Below, piece by piece: positions 35,991 to 48,727 of a stretch of 64,000 bases of DNA. Source of the stretch: Typhlomys cinereus (Eukaryota; Chordata; Mammalia; Rodentia; Platacanthomyidae); contig JALPQD010000233.1 of the NCBI GenBank assembly GCA_023101885.1, positions 1,401,501 through 1,465,500 of the forward strand. The letters run 5' to 3'. The position numbers and the translations under genes are program-made. Every line of letters starts with the position of its first letter. Position 1 is the first letter of the stretch. The notes under the pieces were generated by a model. That model was not told the origin of the DNA. It did no database searches and saw only the letters and a program-made list of their open reading frames with translations.

Positions 35991-36261
35991 ATAATTTGGA
36001 GTTTTTTTCTGCTGCAAGACAGTTTTTCTTTACCTTCTTTCTTCAAATTTTACCACCAGAAAATAAATAGCACAAAGATTATAAAACTTTAGAATTTCAA
36101 AAACAGAATTTTTGAAGTTATATTCATTTAATAAAATGAGAACTAAGAGCAAAAATGTAAGTGCACTGGTTTATTTTTCAACTGTTTGGATCTCAATTTC
36201 ACTGTTCTAAAAAATGAAAGCAAATGTGTCTTATAGTAAGAACAGACATCTTTTTTTCTAA

Positions 36262-36515
36262 TTCATTAATTAATTTTTATTTTTATGAGCATATTGAGTA
36301 CTAATCTCTGCTTCCCTCCATTCCCTTCCCTCCCATTACCCTTCTTTCCCCTCATCAATCCATTCCACTACTTACCACCTTCCTATCTGGTTGTTTTATG
36401 GACCCAGGGTTTCCTCTGGCTTGTTTCCTGTTGTGGGGGTTCAGGCCTCTGTAGTATCCAGGAAGTCACAACAGTGAAACTTGTCTTTACCAGACTGACA
36501 TAAACTTGTCATCTT
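36262..36515 (-). repeat. Older L1 3' UTR fragment
   Basis: ATGAGCATATTGAGTACTAA, a pyrimidine-rich tract and GTGGGGGTTCAGGCCTCTGT match the copies at 45655 and 47155. Confidence 0.75.
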
Positions 36516-39500
36516 AAGACTGGAGAAAAAATAGATTTTAACATTTGACTCATAAATATGCATAATTAAGAGTTATTTCACTTTTCTATCAACTTTAAAA
36601 TGTTTTCTGCAGAGGGCTGTGATGAATCCATTAATTGACAAGTTACAGTTTAAATGCTTTGTAAGTATACAGACTGAATAATTAACTCTACTGAGAACTC
36701 AGTGATCAATGTGGAAAGACTCTAGATATTTGCTCCTAATAAATAACACAGTTTAGTTTAATTATTTTTAATTAGAAAACGTTGTCCCCAGATATATATA
36801 TTCCTAGAGGCAAAACTGAAGTTTCAAAACTGGTTGACATAGTGATTTATTTTTCTCTTGCTGAAAATACATGTTTTGCATTTAAATAATTTTGAATGTT
36901 CTCTCTTAAGCTTTATTTATTTATTGTACCCTTCAGAGCAGGTATATATTCTAGAAAATTGTAGATTTATTTTTATTCGAAATACAATATAACCCTATAT
37001 TATAGTAGAAGGTATGTAGCCTATAAATTAATATTAGTAAAATTGTTTTGGTGTTAGTAATAGTACTAAGAAAAAAAAGATGTGGTGATTCCAAGTGTCC
37101 AGGTTTAAAAGTTCATCAAACAAACATTTAATAACAATTCACTTTTTAAGGTAGAAGTAATAAAAATCTGGTCCATACTCAGAGGCTGTAGTAATAATTG
37201 ATAGTTAGGCTTAATGAGCATGAATTCTTATCCTTCTTTCTAAGTAGTTGTTTATCGTGTGCTTGAACTCTCCCCTCATTTTAGCCTTTTGAATAGCACT
37301 GTACTAAAGTGAATCTCTGATTAATATTTAAATGCACATGCGGAGAAATAGGTAACCTAATCAGAGAAAATAATTAACAGACAACCTCTCCTCAGAGTCT
37401 TTAATTCCTACAAGGAAGCACTGTCTACATAGCTCCAGTATCCTTCCCTTTGACCTCCTTTCTAAGTTGCAAGCTAATGGCATGCCTGTTCAAACTGGAT
37501 CAGTCACATTTAATAACTCCTCATGTACCATATCTTCTGAATATTCTGCTTTAATACTTATATTTGTTTACCATTTTTCTTCTCTCACATACTGCCAAGA
37601 AGTCGTTTGGAAGGATTGTTTTCTCTCTTTTGAACAATTTTGTGATAGAATTCAAGGACATATTTTTCTGGCCTAGTTGAGAACCAGTTAATGCTCATAT
37701 TGTACTTTCAAAAATTAGATTATGTTTAGAATTACAAGTGAGTAAACTACAGTCTATTTCTCTTTATCATCTGCTTACTTTTAATCATCTTACCTCATTT
37801 TGTTACATTCTCTATCTCTCTGGCAAAACTTATGGCATATGATGTGAAAACAGGGATAACTGATTTTGTTTTTCAATGCTGGGTATCAAACAAAAATGAT
37901 GACAAAGCAATTAAGAGACTACAAATAACATTAATTTCTCTTTTAAAAAGACCAAATATGGTTTTCAGTTAAGCATTCATTCTATTGTTCTTAATGTCAT
38001 AAAAGAGGAGGCATTGCTGCTATCATAGTTTTACGAGTTTTTAATTTTTATGAATCCCTGAGAAGGAAAGAAATGAGAAAAAAAAACACATTTGAAAACA
38101 TTGTTTAGAAAAGAAAGAAAATATTATTTTTAATTAATTTAATTGTTCAAATCAAAAACCAAAGTGAGCTTCAAAATGTGTGATTTATATTAACACAACC
38201 AGCTAATCAATGCATTTGGAAGATATAAATCTTAAAAATAAAAGCACCTATAATACATTTATGTATTAACAATAATCTCACAAAAGATAATGGAATTTGA
38301 AAGAAAATTACAGAAAACAACTTCCTCACATGAAAGTAACAAAAATTTCAGGATATTTAACAATAATGAAGAATGGTCTTCATTCAAAATGGAAACTCGC
38401 TGAAGTAAGCCAGAGTATATGAGATGATACACTGTTTAAGTATATATAAAACTGTTATACAACTTTCATCCATAAGCAGCATGTAGAGAAAGAGAAGAAG
38501 ATGCAAAAATCTAAGGAAAAATAAGGAAGTCTAAAAATCTTCTCCCAAGCATATGTAAAGATATATGTTTAGGTCATAAAGTATAATATTGTTATAGGAA
38601 TAGTTCAAACAAGTGGCATGGGATGATTCCAGAAACATGGCACAAATGATGGATTATTTTTAAACAAATTCCCTTGATTCTCTAACATTTTCTCTGTACC
38701 AATGGTTTTAGTCCAATGGAGGTAAATGTACACCTGATGGATTGTCCAATGTTTGCACAACCTGACCCATGCAAAGGAACACAGTGAGGACCCCTCATGT
38801 TAGTTGTCAAGCCCAAAATATTTCTAGGCTTTAAAAGTGTCTCCTGTGTGGCAGGGAGTGTGAAGGACAAAAATCATACCTACTGAGAACCAATAATTTG
38901 ATGATTTCTCTGATATGTCAACTGAATATTGGTAGGTAGATGTTTCACATAATTTATTAAAACCTAGAATGATAGCATGTGTCTATGACAGACATATTTT
39001 CTCTGGAGTGTATTTATTTTGATAGCACCAAAGAAACAAAGTCTTTGCAATGTGATCTGCTCCAAATCACATTCTATGCAGATGCCGAAAAGCAATGGTC
39101 ATATCATCAAATCCATGGCCTGAGTTTCTGCTCCCTGATGCCATTCCAAAGGAATAACATTGAATCTGACAGGATCAGGACAGCCTCACATTAAGTTCTT
39201 ATCCTTTCATCTGCTCTCTAAATGGCCTCCAAGCCTCTTAGGTTTAATGATGTCTAGAAAAAAATATTGCATTCTTCACATCATTTTCATCTTCCTCAGT
39301 CGTACATATAAAGCAGTTTTAAATATATAGCTAATGGTTCCAACACTGCATGCTCCAATTATGAATAATGTAGAAATTCCTGTAAGATCTGCTTTGTCAC
39401 AGAGCATTCTTGGTATAATGATATGTGCTATACAGCGACAAGAAATGAAAAGCATTGAATAGGAGACACCCCACTTGGTGTTGCAGTAAATTGTTACACA

Positions 39501-39858
39501 TAGTGATACCTCTTTAAGATGCAGTCTCACAGAAGATTAATATTTTAAACTCTTTATTGAAGTATAATATAGATACAGAAAAGCCATAAGCATATGGCTT
39601 GATAAAATTTCACAACTCAACACACCCACATATCTGTCGATTAGGATTTAAGCCTAACGATATGAATGCCCTTTAGAGACCTGTGTGAGTATGCACCTCA
39701 CATTAGATCTTTTAAAGTATGAGTGATCAGGCCAGGTTTTAACTCTGGAGGAAATCCTTTCCATCTAGGAAACCTGTTCCATAGTTTCAAACACACCATA
39801 CCTTGCTGACAGTATGATTAACAAGATATTCATGAGAACTATTTCATTATTTTTTTGT
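36516..39858. other. Unassigned AT-rich intergenic sequence
   Basis: 3.3 kb with no gene, RNA or clear repeat that I can support. Confidence 0.5.
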
Positions 39859-39874
39859 CATGCACGCTTTTGAA

Positions 39875-39948
39875 TCTTTTTTTAAATTTTTATTATTATT
39901 ATTTATTCAACTGTGCGCATGTGCGTGTGTATGTGCACGCGCGTGTGT

Positions 39949-39995
<47 letters not shown>

Positions 39996-40195
39996 ACCAC
40001 GGACGAATTCGCGAACCACCATGGACGCCTCCACCTCCTTCTGCCCCGGGATTCACAGGCTCCGCCCTACCAGGACCAGAAGCGCAGGCCGCCCCCCGCT
40101 TCCGCCTGGCATCTATACGTGGGATCTGGGATCCGAATTCAGGACCTTCCACCTGCAAGGTGGAGGCTTAACCCCTGAGCCACCTCTCCAGCCCC
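39875..40195 (-). repeat. Young B2-superfamily SINE with 16-bp TSD
   Basis: Full-length copy with a TTATTATTATTTATTC tail complement, GT-rich stretch (39913-39992), body and a head ending CTGAGCCACCTCTCCAGCC. The exact TSD CATGCACGCTTTTGAA is at 39859-39874 and 40196-40211. ORFs over it on both strands are artefacts. Confidence 0.96.
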
Positions 40196-40312
40196 CATGC
40201 ACGCTTTTGAAAATCTACTTAAGGGTTTAATTCTATCAGTTACATGAATTCTATATTACACAAGTCATTATTTTTAGAGAAAAGGTGTCATTGTAAAATT
40301 AGTATTATAGGG

Positions 40313-40545
40313 CCAAGGAGTTAGCTCAGTCACCAGAGTGCTTGTCTATCATGAATGAAGCTAAGTCCTATCCCCAATCAGTACCCATAAAACTGGGTGT
40401 TGTGGAACATACCTGTAAGGCTCATATTCAGTAGATGAGGTTAGGAGGATCAGGAATTGAAGGTAGTCTTTGGCTGGAACAAGACTTCAAACCCATCTTG
40501 TCTATGGGAGACTCCATCTCAAAACAAATGGCTTAAAATTTTTAG
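40313..40545 (+). repeat. ID-B1 dimeric SINE (B4-like)
   Basis: ID-like head (AGGAGTTAGCTCAGTCACCA, then CTTGTCTATCATGAATGAAG) is followed by a B1-like half (CTGGGTGTTGTGGAACATAC, GGTTAGGAGGATCAGG) and an AAAACA end. Confidence 0.75.
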
Positions 40546-41507
40546 TATAATATCTGTATAGGACGCACAGGGTAAGATTTAAAGGGTGAAAATTATGAAG
40601 CTACACCATATACCTAAAGAAGTGATTTTATCTTGAATATGGGAAAATAAATAAGGATGATAAGGAAAGCTGATTGAAATGAATTAGCATGAGTTCGTTA
40701 TGGAATTGATAAGAAGGTTAAAGTAAATAATTTGCCAAAATTGTTAAGACTCTGTGTATGTGTTTGAAAGCATGATTAAGGTAAAAGAATCAGAAAGGCA
40801 AACCTTCTCATTCTCAGTGTGGCAAATGTGTTATGTGTATAGTTTGAGCACCGTTCATTTGGCACTTACCTCCATCTGCCCTCTAGGTCCAGTGCTTAGA
40901 GTATGAATGAGGAGGAGAGAAGTTAGAACTTTGCAGTTGGTCTACACTGGAAAAGGATGGGGTAGCCAGTGGTCACTGTCTGTGCAGTCCTAAGTAACCT
41001 CGTTGCTTGGAATATTTTCATTAATATTTTAGTATCAATGGGACATTGCCATCATAACCAAACCACTCTTGGGCCCAGGAACACATGGATTGCTCTACCT
41101 GACTTCGTACCTCAAATCCAGACACATCTCTTGTTCTCCTTTTTTATTAACCTAAAAGAAAGATCATATTTTCATCTGCATTTATGTTATCATGGGGAGA
41201 TTTTATTTGAGTGACAGAAAAGTGTTACAGGGAAGGTAACTTTATGTCCTCAACAACTGAAGGTATAAACTTATGTTTTACAATTGGGTAACCCTCATGA
41301 TAAATATATTCACTCATCAAAATAATGGTAGTTTGTAGTGTTTGAGTTTACAAATGGGAAGATATTGTATCAAGCTAAAGAGTTATCCTTGCAAGAAGGC
41401 TTTATTCATGAAGCAAAGGAGGAAGGAGAGATGAAAACTGTCCCATAAGTAGAAAGTAATCCAGATAATACAATTTCAAGTAACTTAGTGAATTAGGAAA
41501 TCAGAGA
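40546..41507. other. Unassigned sequence
   Basis: No recognisable gene or repeat. Confidence 0.45.
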
Positions 41508-41702
41508 GAGTGATTGGCAAGGGGACTCTGTGGGTAAGGTGTCTGCTTCCAAACTTGGCAAGCAGAAGTCCACACGAGGGAAGAAGAGAACTAATTGCCA
41601 GAATTGTCCTGTGATCTCCACCTATGTATCCTGGAATGAATATGTTTCTCTCACATTCTGTCATGAAGAAATAAACAATAAATAAAAAACATTTTTTTTA
41701 AA
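41508..41702 (+). repeat. B2-like SINE, old
   Basis: TGGCAAGGGGACTCTGTGGG, AATTGTCCTGTGATCTCCAC and an AATAAACAATAAATAAAAA tail follow B2 order. Confidence 0.65.
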
Positions 41703-41879
41703 TAGAAGGGGTAGAATTTACGTGAAAAAAAAAAGTTTCAGGGCCCATTTTTGCATAAACTCCTCCATGTCCACAGCCCACATTGTTTCTTAGACCCAGG
41801 GAAAAGAGATCAGGATTTTGTCACACACATATGGAGATTATGTACACCCTATATATTTGTGGTTCACACTTTTCTACAA

Positions 41880-42575
41880 GTTCTCTTCCTTCTTTCCTTT
41901 TCTTCTCTTCATCTCCTTGTATCCCTCCTTCCCTACGTCTTTCTTCCTTTCTTCCTTATTTTCCCTTTATCCTTAATCATTTTATCCCTTCTTCACATTC
42001 CCTCTTTTTCCCCATACCTGAAGGAAGAACAGTTAGAAGAACAGGATATCTGCTATCGCATGCAAATTTATCACTGAAAACTGAATTGCCACAATGAACA
42101 TGGGTGTAGCTGCCTGCTGAACAAACATTTCATGAGCTGTCACAACCTGTGTCTCAGATGTGGTGTACTCTTTGTGGTGTACTCTCTCCCTCCCTCCCTC
42201 TCACCTTCTCTCCCTTTATTCTCTTTCTCTTTCATTCTCCTTTTCTTCCTTCCTGTCTTTCCTTGTTAATTTCTTTTTCTCCTTTTTCGTCTCTTTGCCT
42301 TTCTTCCTTGCCTTCTTCCTCCTCCCTCCCTCCCTCCCTCCCTCCCTCTCTTTCTTCCTTCCTTCCTGTTCTTTCTCTTTCTATTTATTTCTTTATTTTA
42401 TTTCCTTTTCCTTCCTCCTTCCTTCCTTCCTCCTTCCTTCCTTCCTTCCTTCCCTTCCTTCCTTCCTTCCCTTCCTTCCTTCCTTCCTTCTCCTTCCTCT
42501 CCTTCCTCTCCCTTTCTTATCTCACCCTCCCTCTCCCCGCTCCCTCCCTCCTTCCTTCCTTTATTTTTTTTTTTT
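41880..42575. repeat. Polypyrimidine region, (CCTT)n/(CCCT)n low complexity
   Basis: Nearly pure C/T from about 42180 to 42560, with a looser pyrimidine-rich lead from 41880. The long ORFs across it, rich in Ser, Leu, Pro and Phe, are artefacts. Confidence 0.95.
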
Positions 42576-42682
42576 TTTTTGAGATGGGGGAATCTAGTTC
42601 AAGTTGACTCCAGACTTTCAGATCCCCTCTGTTTTCAAAGCGTTGGCATTACAGGGATGAATCTGCATGCCCAGTCCAGTGT
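42560..42682 (-). repeat. B1-like SINE
   Basis: T-rich tail complement, TTGAGATGGGGGAATCTAG, then GGCATTACAGGGATGAATCT in antisense B1 order. Confidence 0.7.
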
Positions 42683-42839
42683 ATGTATGTGCCTAACTTT
42701 TTAAATTACGGATTTAGAGACACAGTTTATCTTTAGGGTCCTAGAATTGTATAAAAAATGAGTCTGGTGTGTGAAAATTGTCTTAATAAAAGGAACAAAT
42801 AAATATGGCATTTGAAACCCAAGTACTAATATAAGTATG

Positions 42840-42975
42840 ATGTTTTTTATTGTTTTTTTTTTGAGATGTCTTTATGCACTGTGTATATCAAACAGGCCTG
42901 ACTTTTGACTTTCTTGCCTCAATTACCAAGTGCTAGAATCATATGGTTTGTGTGAGGTAGATGCCCTGTGTAGGA
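42840..42975 (-). repeat. B1-like SINE, diverged
   Basis: TTTTTTTTTGAGATGTC, then CCTCAATTACCAAGTGCTAG and AATCATATGGTTTGTG fit an old antisense B1. Confidence 0.5.
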
Positions 42976-43261
42976 CTGAGCTCTCAAGAGTCCTTTATGT
43001 TTGACACTTTGACACGTTATGAATCTCTGAATTAACTGTTGCTCACTGAGAAAGATGCTTCTTTGAACAAGGTTGAGAGCAACAATAATCTATGGATATG
43101 AATGCAAATATTTAAAGGCAATTTGAAAGTATTTGTAAAGATTGCATATTTAAAAGAAATTCTCTAACTCCAAGTAAGTTTCCCTTACCTCAAAGTGTAA
43201 TCAAATTTACATAGCTCCATGAATATCTTTCTTTATATTGTATATCTAAAATGTTAGGCGG

Positions 43262-43282
43262 TGTTTCTTCACAAGCACACAC

Positions 43283-43314
<32 letters not shown>
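43262..43314. repeat. (CA)n microsatellite
   Basis: CA repeats with occasional CG steps; no SINE body is seen beside it. Confidence 0.9.
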
Positions 43315-43315
<1 letters not shown>

Positions 43316-43494
43316 TGAACCTGCATGTCTTCGTAGCTTTCTGATTCCATACCTGTAACTTTTCTTACTTGTACAAACTAATTATCAATCTCAAAATTTA
43401 AATCAAATATCAGAGCAATTTTGTAGTCATGGATATACTCAAGAAATTTAAAGTTATGCATATTTTTATTTGAAGTTAAACAAAAAGGATTTCT

Positions 43495-43625
43495 TGTTTA
43501 CCTATTTATTCATTTAGTCATACAAAGTCTTACAATATAGCCCATGCTGGCTTTATATTCGTGATTGTTCTGCCTCATCCTCTTCAGTGCTGTTCTTAAA
43601 GGCTTATATCATCTCGCTTGATTTT
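43495..43625 (-). repeat. B1-like SINE, diverged
   Basis: ACAATATAGCCCATGCTGGC and TCTGCCTCATCCTCTTCAGT fit antisense B1. Confidence 0.6.
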
Positions 43626-45650
43626 TTTTCTGTTCTTCTTACACTATAAACAAGTTTTCTTTCAATGACATTTTCAGTATAATATTCTTTCAGTTTTTGT
43701 GCCTTTGTTGGTAAGTTTGCTGATACAGTGGTTTCTGATCTAGTGCTGAAATACAGTTTGGTATTCACCAGGGCAAGAAACTAAATTCTGCCTCAGGGAA
43801 ATGCATGTGTTTCAGTCAGAAATGCCTGATAGTATACTTGCAGTTGTTTGTGACTTCTTTGTAATGACTATTAATATTAAATAGGTGTGTTTAAACAGAA
43901 GCAAATATAGAAGAGAGTTCATGGGACCTTATCTGAATTAATTAATTCAGTCTTCACAGTAATCTTATTTACAATAACAACCATAAGTAATAAGAAATGG
44001 CTGTATATGTCATTATACATATATGTATAACTATATAAGTACATTGCACATATGTATATACATATGTATATAGGTTCTTTTGCATGTAATATGGTAAAGC
44101 AAAAATGAAAATATATCACTATTATAATTTTATTGAAATTATAATATGATCAACATATTTGACCATGAGTAAATTAATTACATAGTAACTGTGTGTATGC
44201 ATTTAATTTTTATTTTCTTTTTATGGCACAAGGACTAACTCTGTAACCCAGATTGACTTTGGATGCCAAATTTCTTGATTCAGTCTTCTGGGAACACAGA
44301 CATATGCCCAAACTCAGCCCAGTTCCATTATTTTGCATACAATCACAATGCAAATGCATTTCAAAACTTGCTTCCAAAAGTGAGATGCCTTTTAACACTT
44401 TTGAAGTTATAATTTTTTACCTTATGTGCCACCAGAAAATCTCACGAATGTTGCCAGATTGACTCTTTCATGAGAGCAATTTTGAGGTTTTTGTAAATTA
44501 GGGAAAATTCCTTGTTTTTTGTTCTAACTCATTCAAAAGATATTTCTGGAACTTTTTGTATTTAATGGGTATCTCCTTGTTCAAGCACACCAATTAAGGC
44601 TTCCAGGCTTTTTTGTATTATAATCTTGAATAAAAGCATGATTTGACCAACTCTAACCCTGCACATGTGAGAGAGATTTGTGCATTTTGCAATTTCTCAT
44701 CTAGTGTTCTTTCCTTCCCATGACCCTTGTTTGTTACTATAGTTGGGAACAGGGGAAGTGTATGGAGGGCACAAAGCAAGTGTGATAAGGAGTTGTGGGG
44801 AATCTCATGAATGACTCAGCATTACTTACATCCACAGTATGTATCCGATTTATCACAAGGCCCCCAGATCAACTTTTTTAGCTTTAGGATATTTTCTCTG
44901 ATGCTCCCTTTGGATTCATGTCTAAGACAGAGGTGAAACTATGAAGAAAGAAATAGAAGTGATTATATTCAATCCTGAATCACTACAGCTTTAAACTCAG
45001 GTGGAAGTATAACAAAATATACAATTCTAATGATAACCTAACCAAACCCAACTGACGGGAAAAGGGAAAAAAGTAGCACTATTATAAAAGGCACATGAGA
45101 CAAAGAGGAAGGATTAAACAATTTTAAAAAACTGATATGTGCATGTAGTCAGATCTTTTTGCAGATATGACTGTTGATAATTCAAAAAATAATGAATATT
45201 TAAGACATTTAACTTGAATTCCTGTTGTCAGATCAAGAGTTTAAAATTTTAGAAGAATTCAGCATGATTCTAGTTTCTCTGAAAACCCACTGCAGGGATC
45301 AACAACATGTATGGGTATATATCTGAACCAGAGCCCTGTGAAAAGACATGGAGATCATAGAGAACATGGCTTGGGGATTCATCTAAGGAGTTTATATCTG
45401 TCGAGGTGTCTGGAATCTGGTCATTCTACATTTTACAGTTCATGAAGTCCCAAGAAAGATCCTTGATGACAGGAATACTAGAGGAATCTAATAAAAACAG
45501 GAAATTTTTGGAAGGATAAGACTTTAAAGGAAATAAATACTATGAAAATATAGTAAGAAAAGACATCTCCCTTGGTGTGAAAATGTCCAGAGATGAATAG
45601 TGATTACAAAGTACCACAAAGGAATGATGAAAAAACTAGGAGATGCTATT
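43626..45650. other. Mostly unassigned AT-rich sequence
   Basis: A weak antisense B1-like patch lies at about 44215-44310 (GTAACCCAGATTGACTTTGG). No gene is visible. Confidence 0.4.
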
Positions 45651-45654
45651 CTTT

Positions 45655-46990
45655 TTTGTCTTATTATTTTTTTTATTATTTTTGAGTTTTACATGCATAT
45701 TAAGTACTAATTAATCCCTGCTTACCCAATCCCCCTCCCTCCCATTACCCTCCCTTGCCTTTATTAATCAATTCCACTCCCTCACAGCCTTCTACCTGGC
45801 CACTTTTATGGACACCAGGGTGCCCTATGAATTGTCTGCTCTTATGGGGGTTCAGGCCTCTATGGCATACCAAGTTGCTCCTGCTAGGGCATCCCCCTGA
45901 TAGGGTATTTCCATTCACTCATTCAGCTCTAGTCCCTAAGGTTTCCCCTGTGTGTTCTTATCTCACTATGCTCCTCATAGTCTATGGGGCATGTTGGTAT
46001 TTCAGTTATTATGCAGGTCTGGTAAGGACAAGTCTCAGGCCTGTGAGTTCCTGGATGTAGCATCTTTGCCTTGAATGGGATATTTTGTCCAACAGTGGAT
46101 CTTCCCATCTTTAGGTTCTTATAGTTGTATCAGCTCCTCTTCTGCAAGGTTCCCCAAGCCTCAGAATGGGGAAAGATTAGGATGACCTGATTCTGAGTGA
46201 GCATTGCCTGGTTGCCGGTAAGCTCCATTATGGCTGGCCATATCTTGTCCACTTCGCTGCTCTTTTACTGGCCTAGACTCCATCCTGTCAGGGTATTCAG
46301 ATCTTATACTTCTCTTGTAGAAGTATATTTCTAGGCTGAATGCCAAATGCTCTTCAAATCTATGAGTATAATAGCAGCTACTTTCAGAGCAATTTGGTAT
46401 ACTATCTTCTTACCTATATATTTATTGGCTGTTTTTCTCAATTGGATCTATTTCCTTCTATTTTTAGGATCTAGTTCCATTATGACAAGTTGACCTTGAG
46501 TTTACTCAGAGAGCTGCTGGTTGTCTCTTTGAAACTCATGTCACTATTACACCTGTTGCCATAGTGATTTTTATTGCAACTTGCAAATCTCATGAGTTGA
46601 TGAGGCCTGTAATTTTCTTTTTCTCTCCCCTAGTATCTTCTACAATATTCCTTGGTACTGTGTAAGCTATCCAGCAAGAAGTTCTCATACCATTTCCATT
46701 TGATTTGTTTTGACCATGTTCTGTGATCATTTTGTATTGCATCTTCAGTAATAGGGTTGTACTGATGGGTTTTTTGGAGAGTAACTGAACACAATGGCAA
46801 AAGCTTATATTGTTTGGAGGTCTTTGAGACCATTCTGACCAATATTTTATCAGGAAGTGCCTCGCTGCTGTTACTTCTAGCATATCTCTAATTATTACTG
46901 GGTGGGTACTAAATGGATCATTCCTGGTCTTCTTTTTTTTATTTTGCCCTATTTTCTTTACACTGTACACCTCTATCTACATAGGGGCTG
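45655..46990 (-). repeat. Older L1 3' UTR, long copy
   Basis: In antisense, it starts with a T-rich tail and a pyrimidine tract (45730-45780). GGGGGTTCAGGCCTCTATGG, CTAAGGTTTCCCCTGTGTGT and, far upstream in element orientation, CATACCATTTCCATTTGATT follow. It shares its left half with 35186-35990 (inverted) and its right half with 47640-47990. The ORFs at 45755-46060 and 46590-46970 lie inside it. Confidence 0.8.
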
Positions 46991-47154
46991 CCCATTCTTA
47001 TCCCTTTCTTTAAAAGACATTTTGACATATTTTTAGCATATGAGGTTCCCATAAGTTTACCTCCCACAATCATAGTTTATTCTATCAGTCCCTCTCTTTT
47101 TTAAAAATTCAAATTATTTATCAAATTTATAAGACAATAATCTAACATTTTTCC

Positions 47155-48010
47155 CATTTTTATTTTTCTACTTTTACAAGCATATTGAGTATTCATCCCA
47201 GCCTCTCTCCCTTCCCCTTCTTTCCATTGACTCCCTTCTCTTCATCATTCTTTCCCACTCCCTTCCACCCTTCTGCCTGAATGTTTCTATGGATTTCAGG
47301 GTTCATTCTGGCTTGTCTACTCCTGTGGGGGCTCAGGCCTCCATAGTAGAACAAGTTACTTCTCTTCAGACCAGTCCACTGATTTGTGCATTTCCCTTTA
47401 CTCATTCAGTTTTAGAACCAAAGGTTTCCCATTCTGTGGTATAATAACAGCTACCTACAGAGCAATTTGATGTACTATCTTCCTACTTATAGATTTAATG
47501 GCTGTCTTTACTGATACATTTCTTACCCTTTTTTTAAGTTCTCATTCTAGTTTATAGTAACAGGGATGGGTACTATTCCGATAAGTGCATCTTGAGTCTA
47601 ATCAAAAACCTGTTAGTTGTTTCCTTGGTATTCATGCCACTATTGTACTGGTGGTCACCTGTTGCCATGGTGTTTTACATTGCAACTTACAGATCTTTGC
47701 CATTGATGGAGCTTGTGTTTATTTCTCTCCCCCAGCAGTTTCTATAGTATTCCTTATTACTGTGTAAGCTATCCAACAAGGAGAAAGTTCTCATACCATT
47801 TCCATTTGATGTATTTTGCCCCATTTTCTGTAATCTATTTGTATTGCATCTTCAGTAATAGTAATATTGCATCTTCAGTAATTGCATCTTGGAGAGCAAC
47901 CAAGAGCCATGGCAAAAGCTTATGTTTTGAGGCTTTAAGACCTCTCTGACCAACATTTTATCAGGAAGTGTCACGGTTCTGCTTATAAGTCCCTCTCTTG
48001 ACAATAAAAT
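47155..48010 (-). repeat. Older L1 3' UTR, internally deleted copy
   Basis: It has the same family and orientation as 45655-46990 but lacks the part corresponding to about 45945-46365. The text jumps from AAGGTTTCCCATTCTGTG to ATAATAACAGCTACCTACAG. Confidence 0.8.
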
Positions 48011-48091
48011 TATTCAATTGTAAATGCCAGCATTGTTTTTAATTTCCATAAACAAAGTTTGAGTGGACAAGAATTATTTTGCTGACTTTTT

Positions 48092-48128
48092 ATTTTTTTT
48101 AATTTTTTATTATTATTATTTATTCAAT

Positions 48129-48185
<57 letters not shown>

Positions 48186-48315
48186 GTAGAACCACGGAGG
48201 AATTCAGGAACCACCATGGACGCCTCCACCTCCTCCTTGTTTACTCTGTCTGGGGATTCATAGGCTCCGCCCTACCAGGACCAGAAGCACAGGCTGCCCC
48301 GGCTTCCGCCTGGTG
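48092..48315 (-). repeat. 5'-truncated B2-superfamily SINE with 14-bp TSD
   Basis: Tail, (GT)n (48132-48178) and body are present, but the tRNA-like head is missing; the copy stops at CTTCCGCCTGGTG. The TSD TTTGCTGACTTTTT is at 48078-48091 and 48316-48329. Confidence 0.92.
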
Positions 48316-48329
48316 TTTGCTGACTTTTT

Positions 48330-48489
48330 TTTTTTTAAACATTTTTTATTATTATTTCCGCTCATACAAACTTAATAGGTACACCGGTACCCTCCCTCCC
48401 TCCTCCCCCCCGAAACCCTGCTCCCCCTCCCTTCACCCCTCTCTCCCCATCCCCCAGTGCCTCCCGCCCCAATTCCCAGAGAGTCCTTT
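48330..48489 (-). repeat. Short L1 3' end (younger family)
   Basis: TTTTTATTATTATTTCCGC, TCATACAAACTTAATAGGTA and the C-rich tract match the ends at 556 and 4010, about 150 bp long. It sits directly against the right TSD of the SINE. Confidence 0.85.
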
Positions 48490-48503
48490 AATGCATGTCA
48501 AAT

Positions 48504-48727
48504 ACTTTAAATTTCAATGTTCTTTAAAAGTCATCTCTGTAAATCACTTTACAATTACCTTGCAATTAAATATAGAGTATAATGGCACCTATAACTATAA
48601 TCCCAACACTGCAAATATCAAACTCAAGACTATACAAGGCTACACAACTTGTATAGTGTAGGTATTTGTATAGGTAATTGTAAAGTGATTTACAGAGATG
48701 ACTTTAAAGAACATTGAAATTTAAAGT
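48504..48727. repeat. Long inverted repeat (arms about 56 bp)
   Basis: The left arm (48504-48560) and right arm (48672-48727) are reverse complements with one single-base indel. The spacer holds a B1-like scrap and a second 10-bp inverted repeat (48629-48638 with 48648-48657). Confidence 0.9.

Noticed and set aside
39907..40230. Overlapping ORFs of 83-107 residues on both strands
   Set aside because: They sit in a full-length SINE with its own TSD. The Cys/Val and Thr/His runs are the GT/CA array.
42149..42607. Long plus-strand ORFs (152 and 140 residues) rich in Ser, Leu, Pro and Phe
   Set aside because: They are translations of a CCTT/CCCT low-complexity tract with no stop-forming triplets, so length is not evidence of coding.
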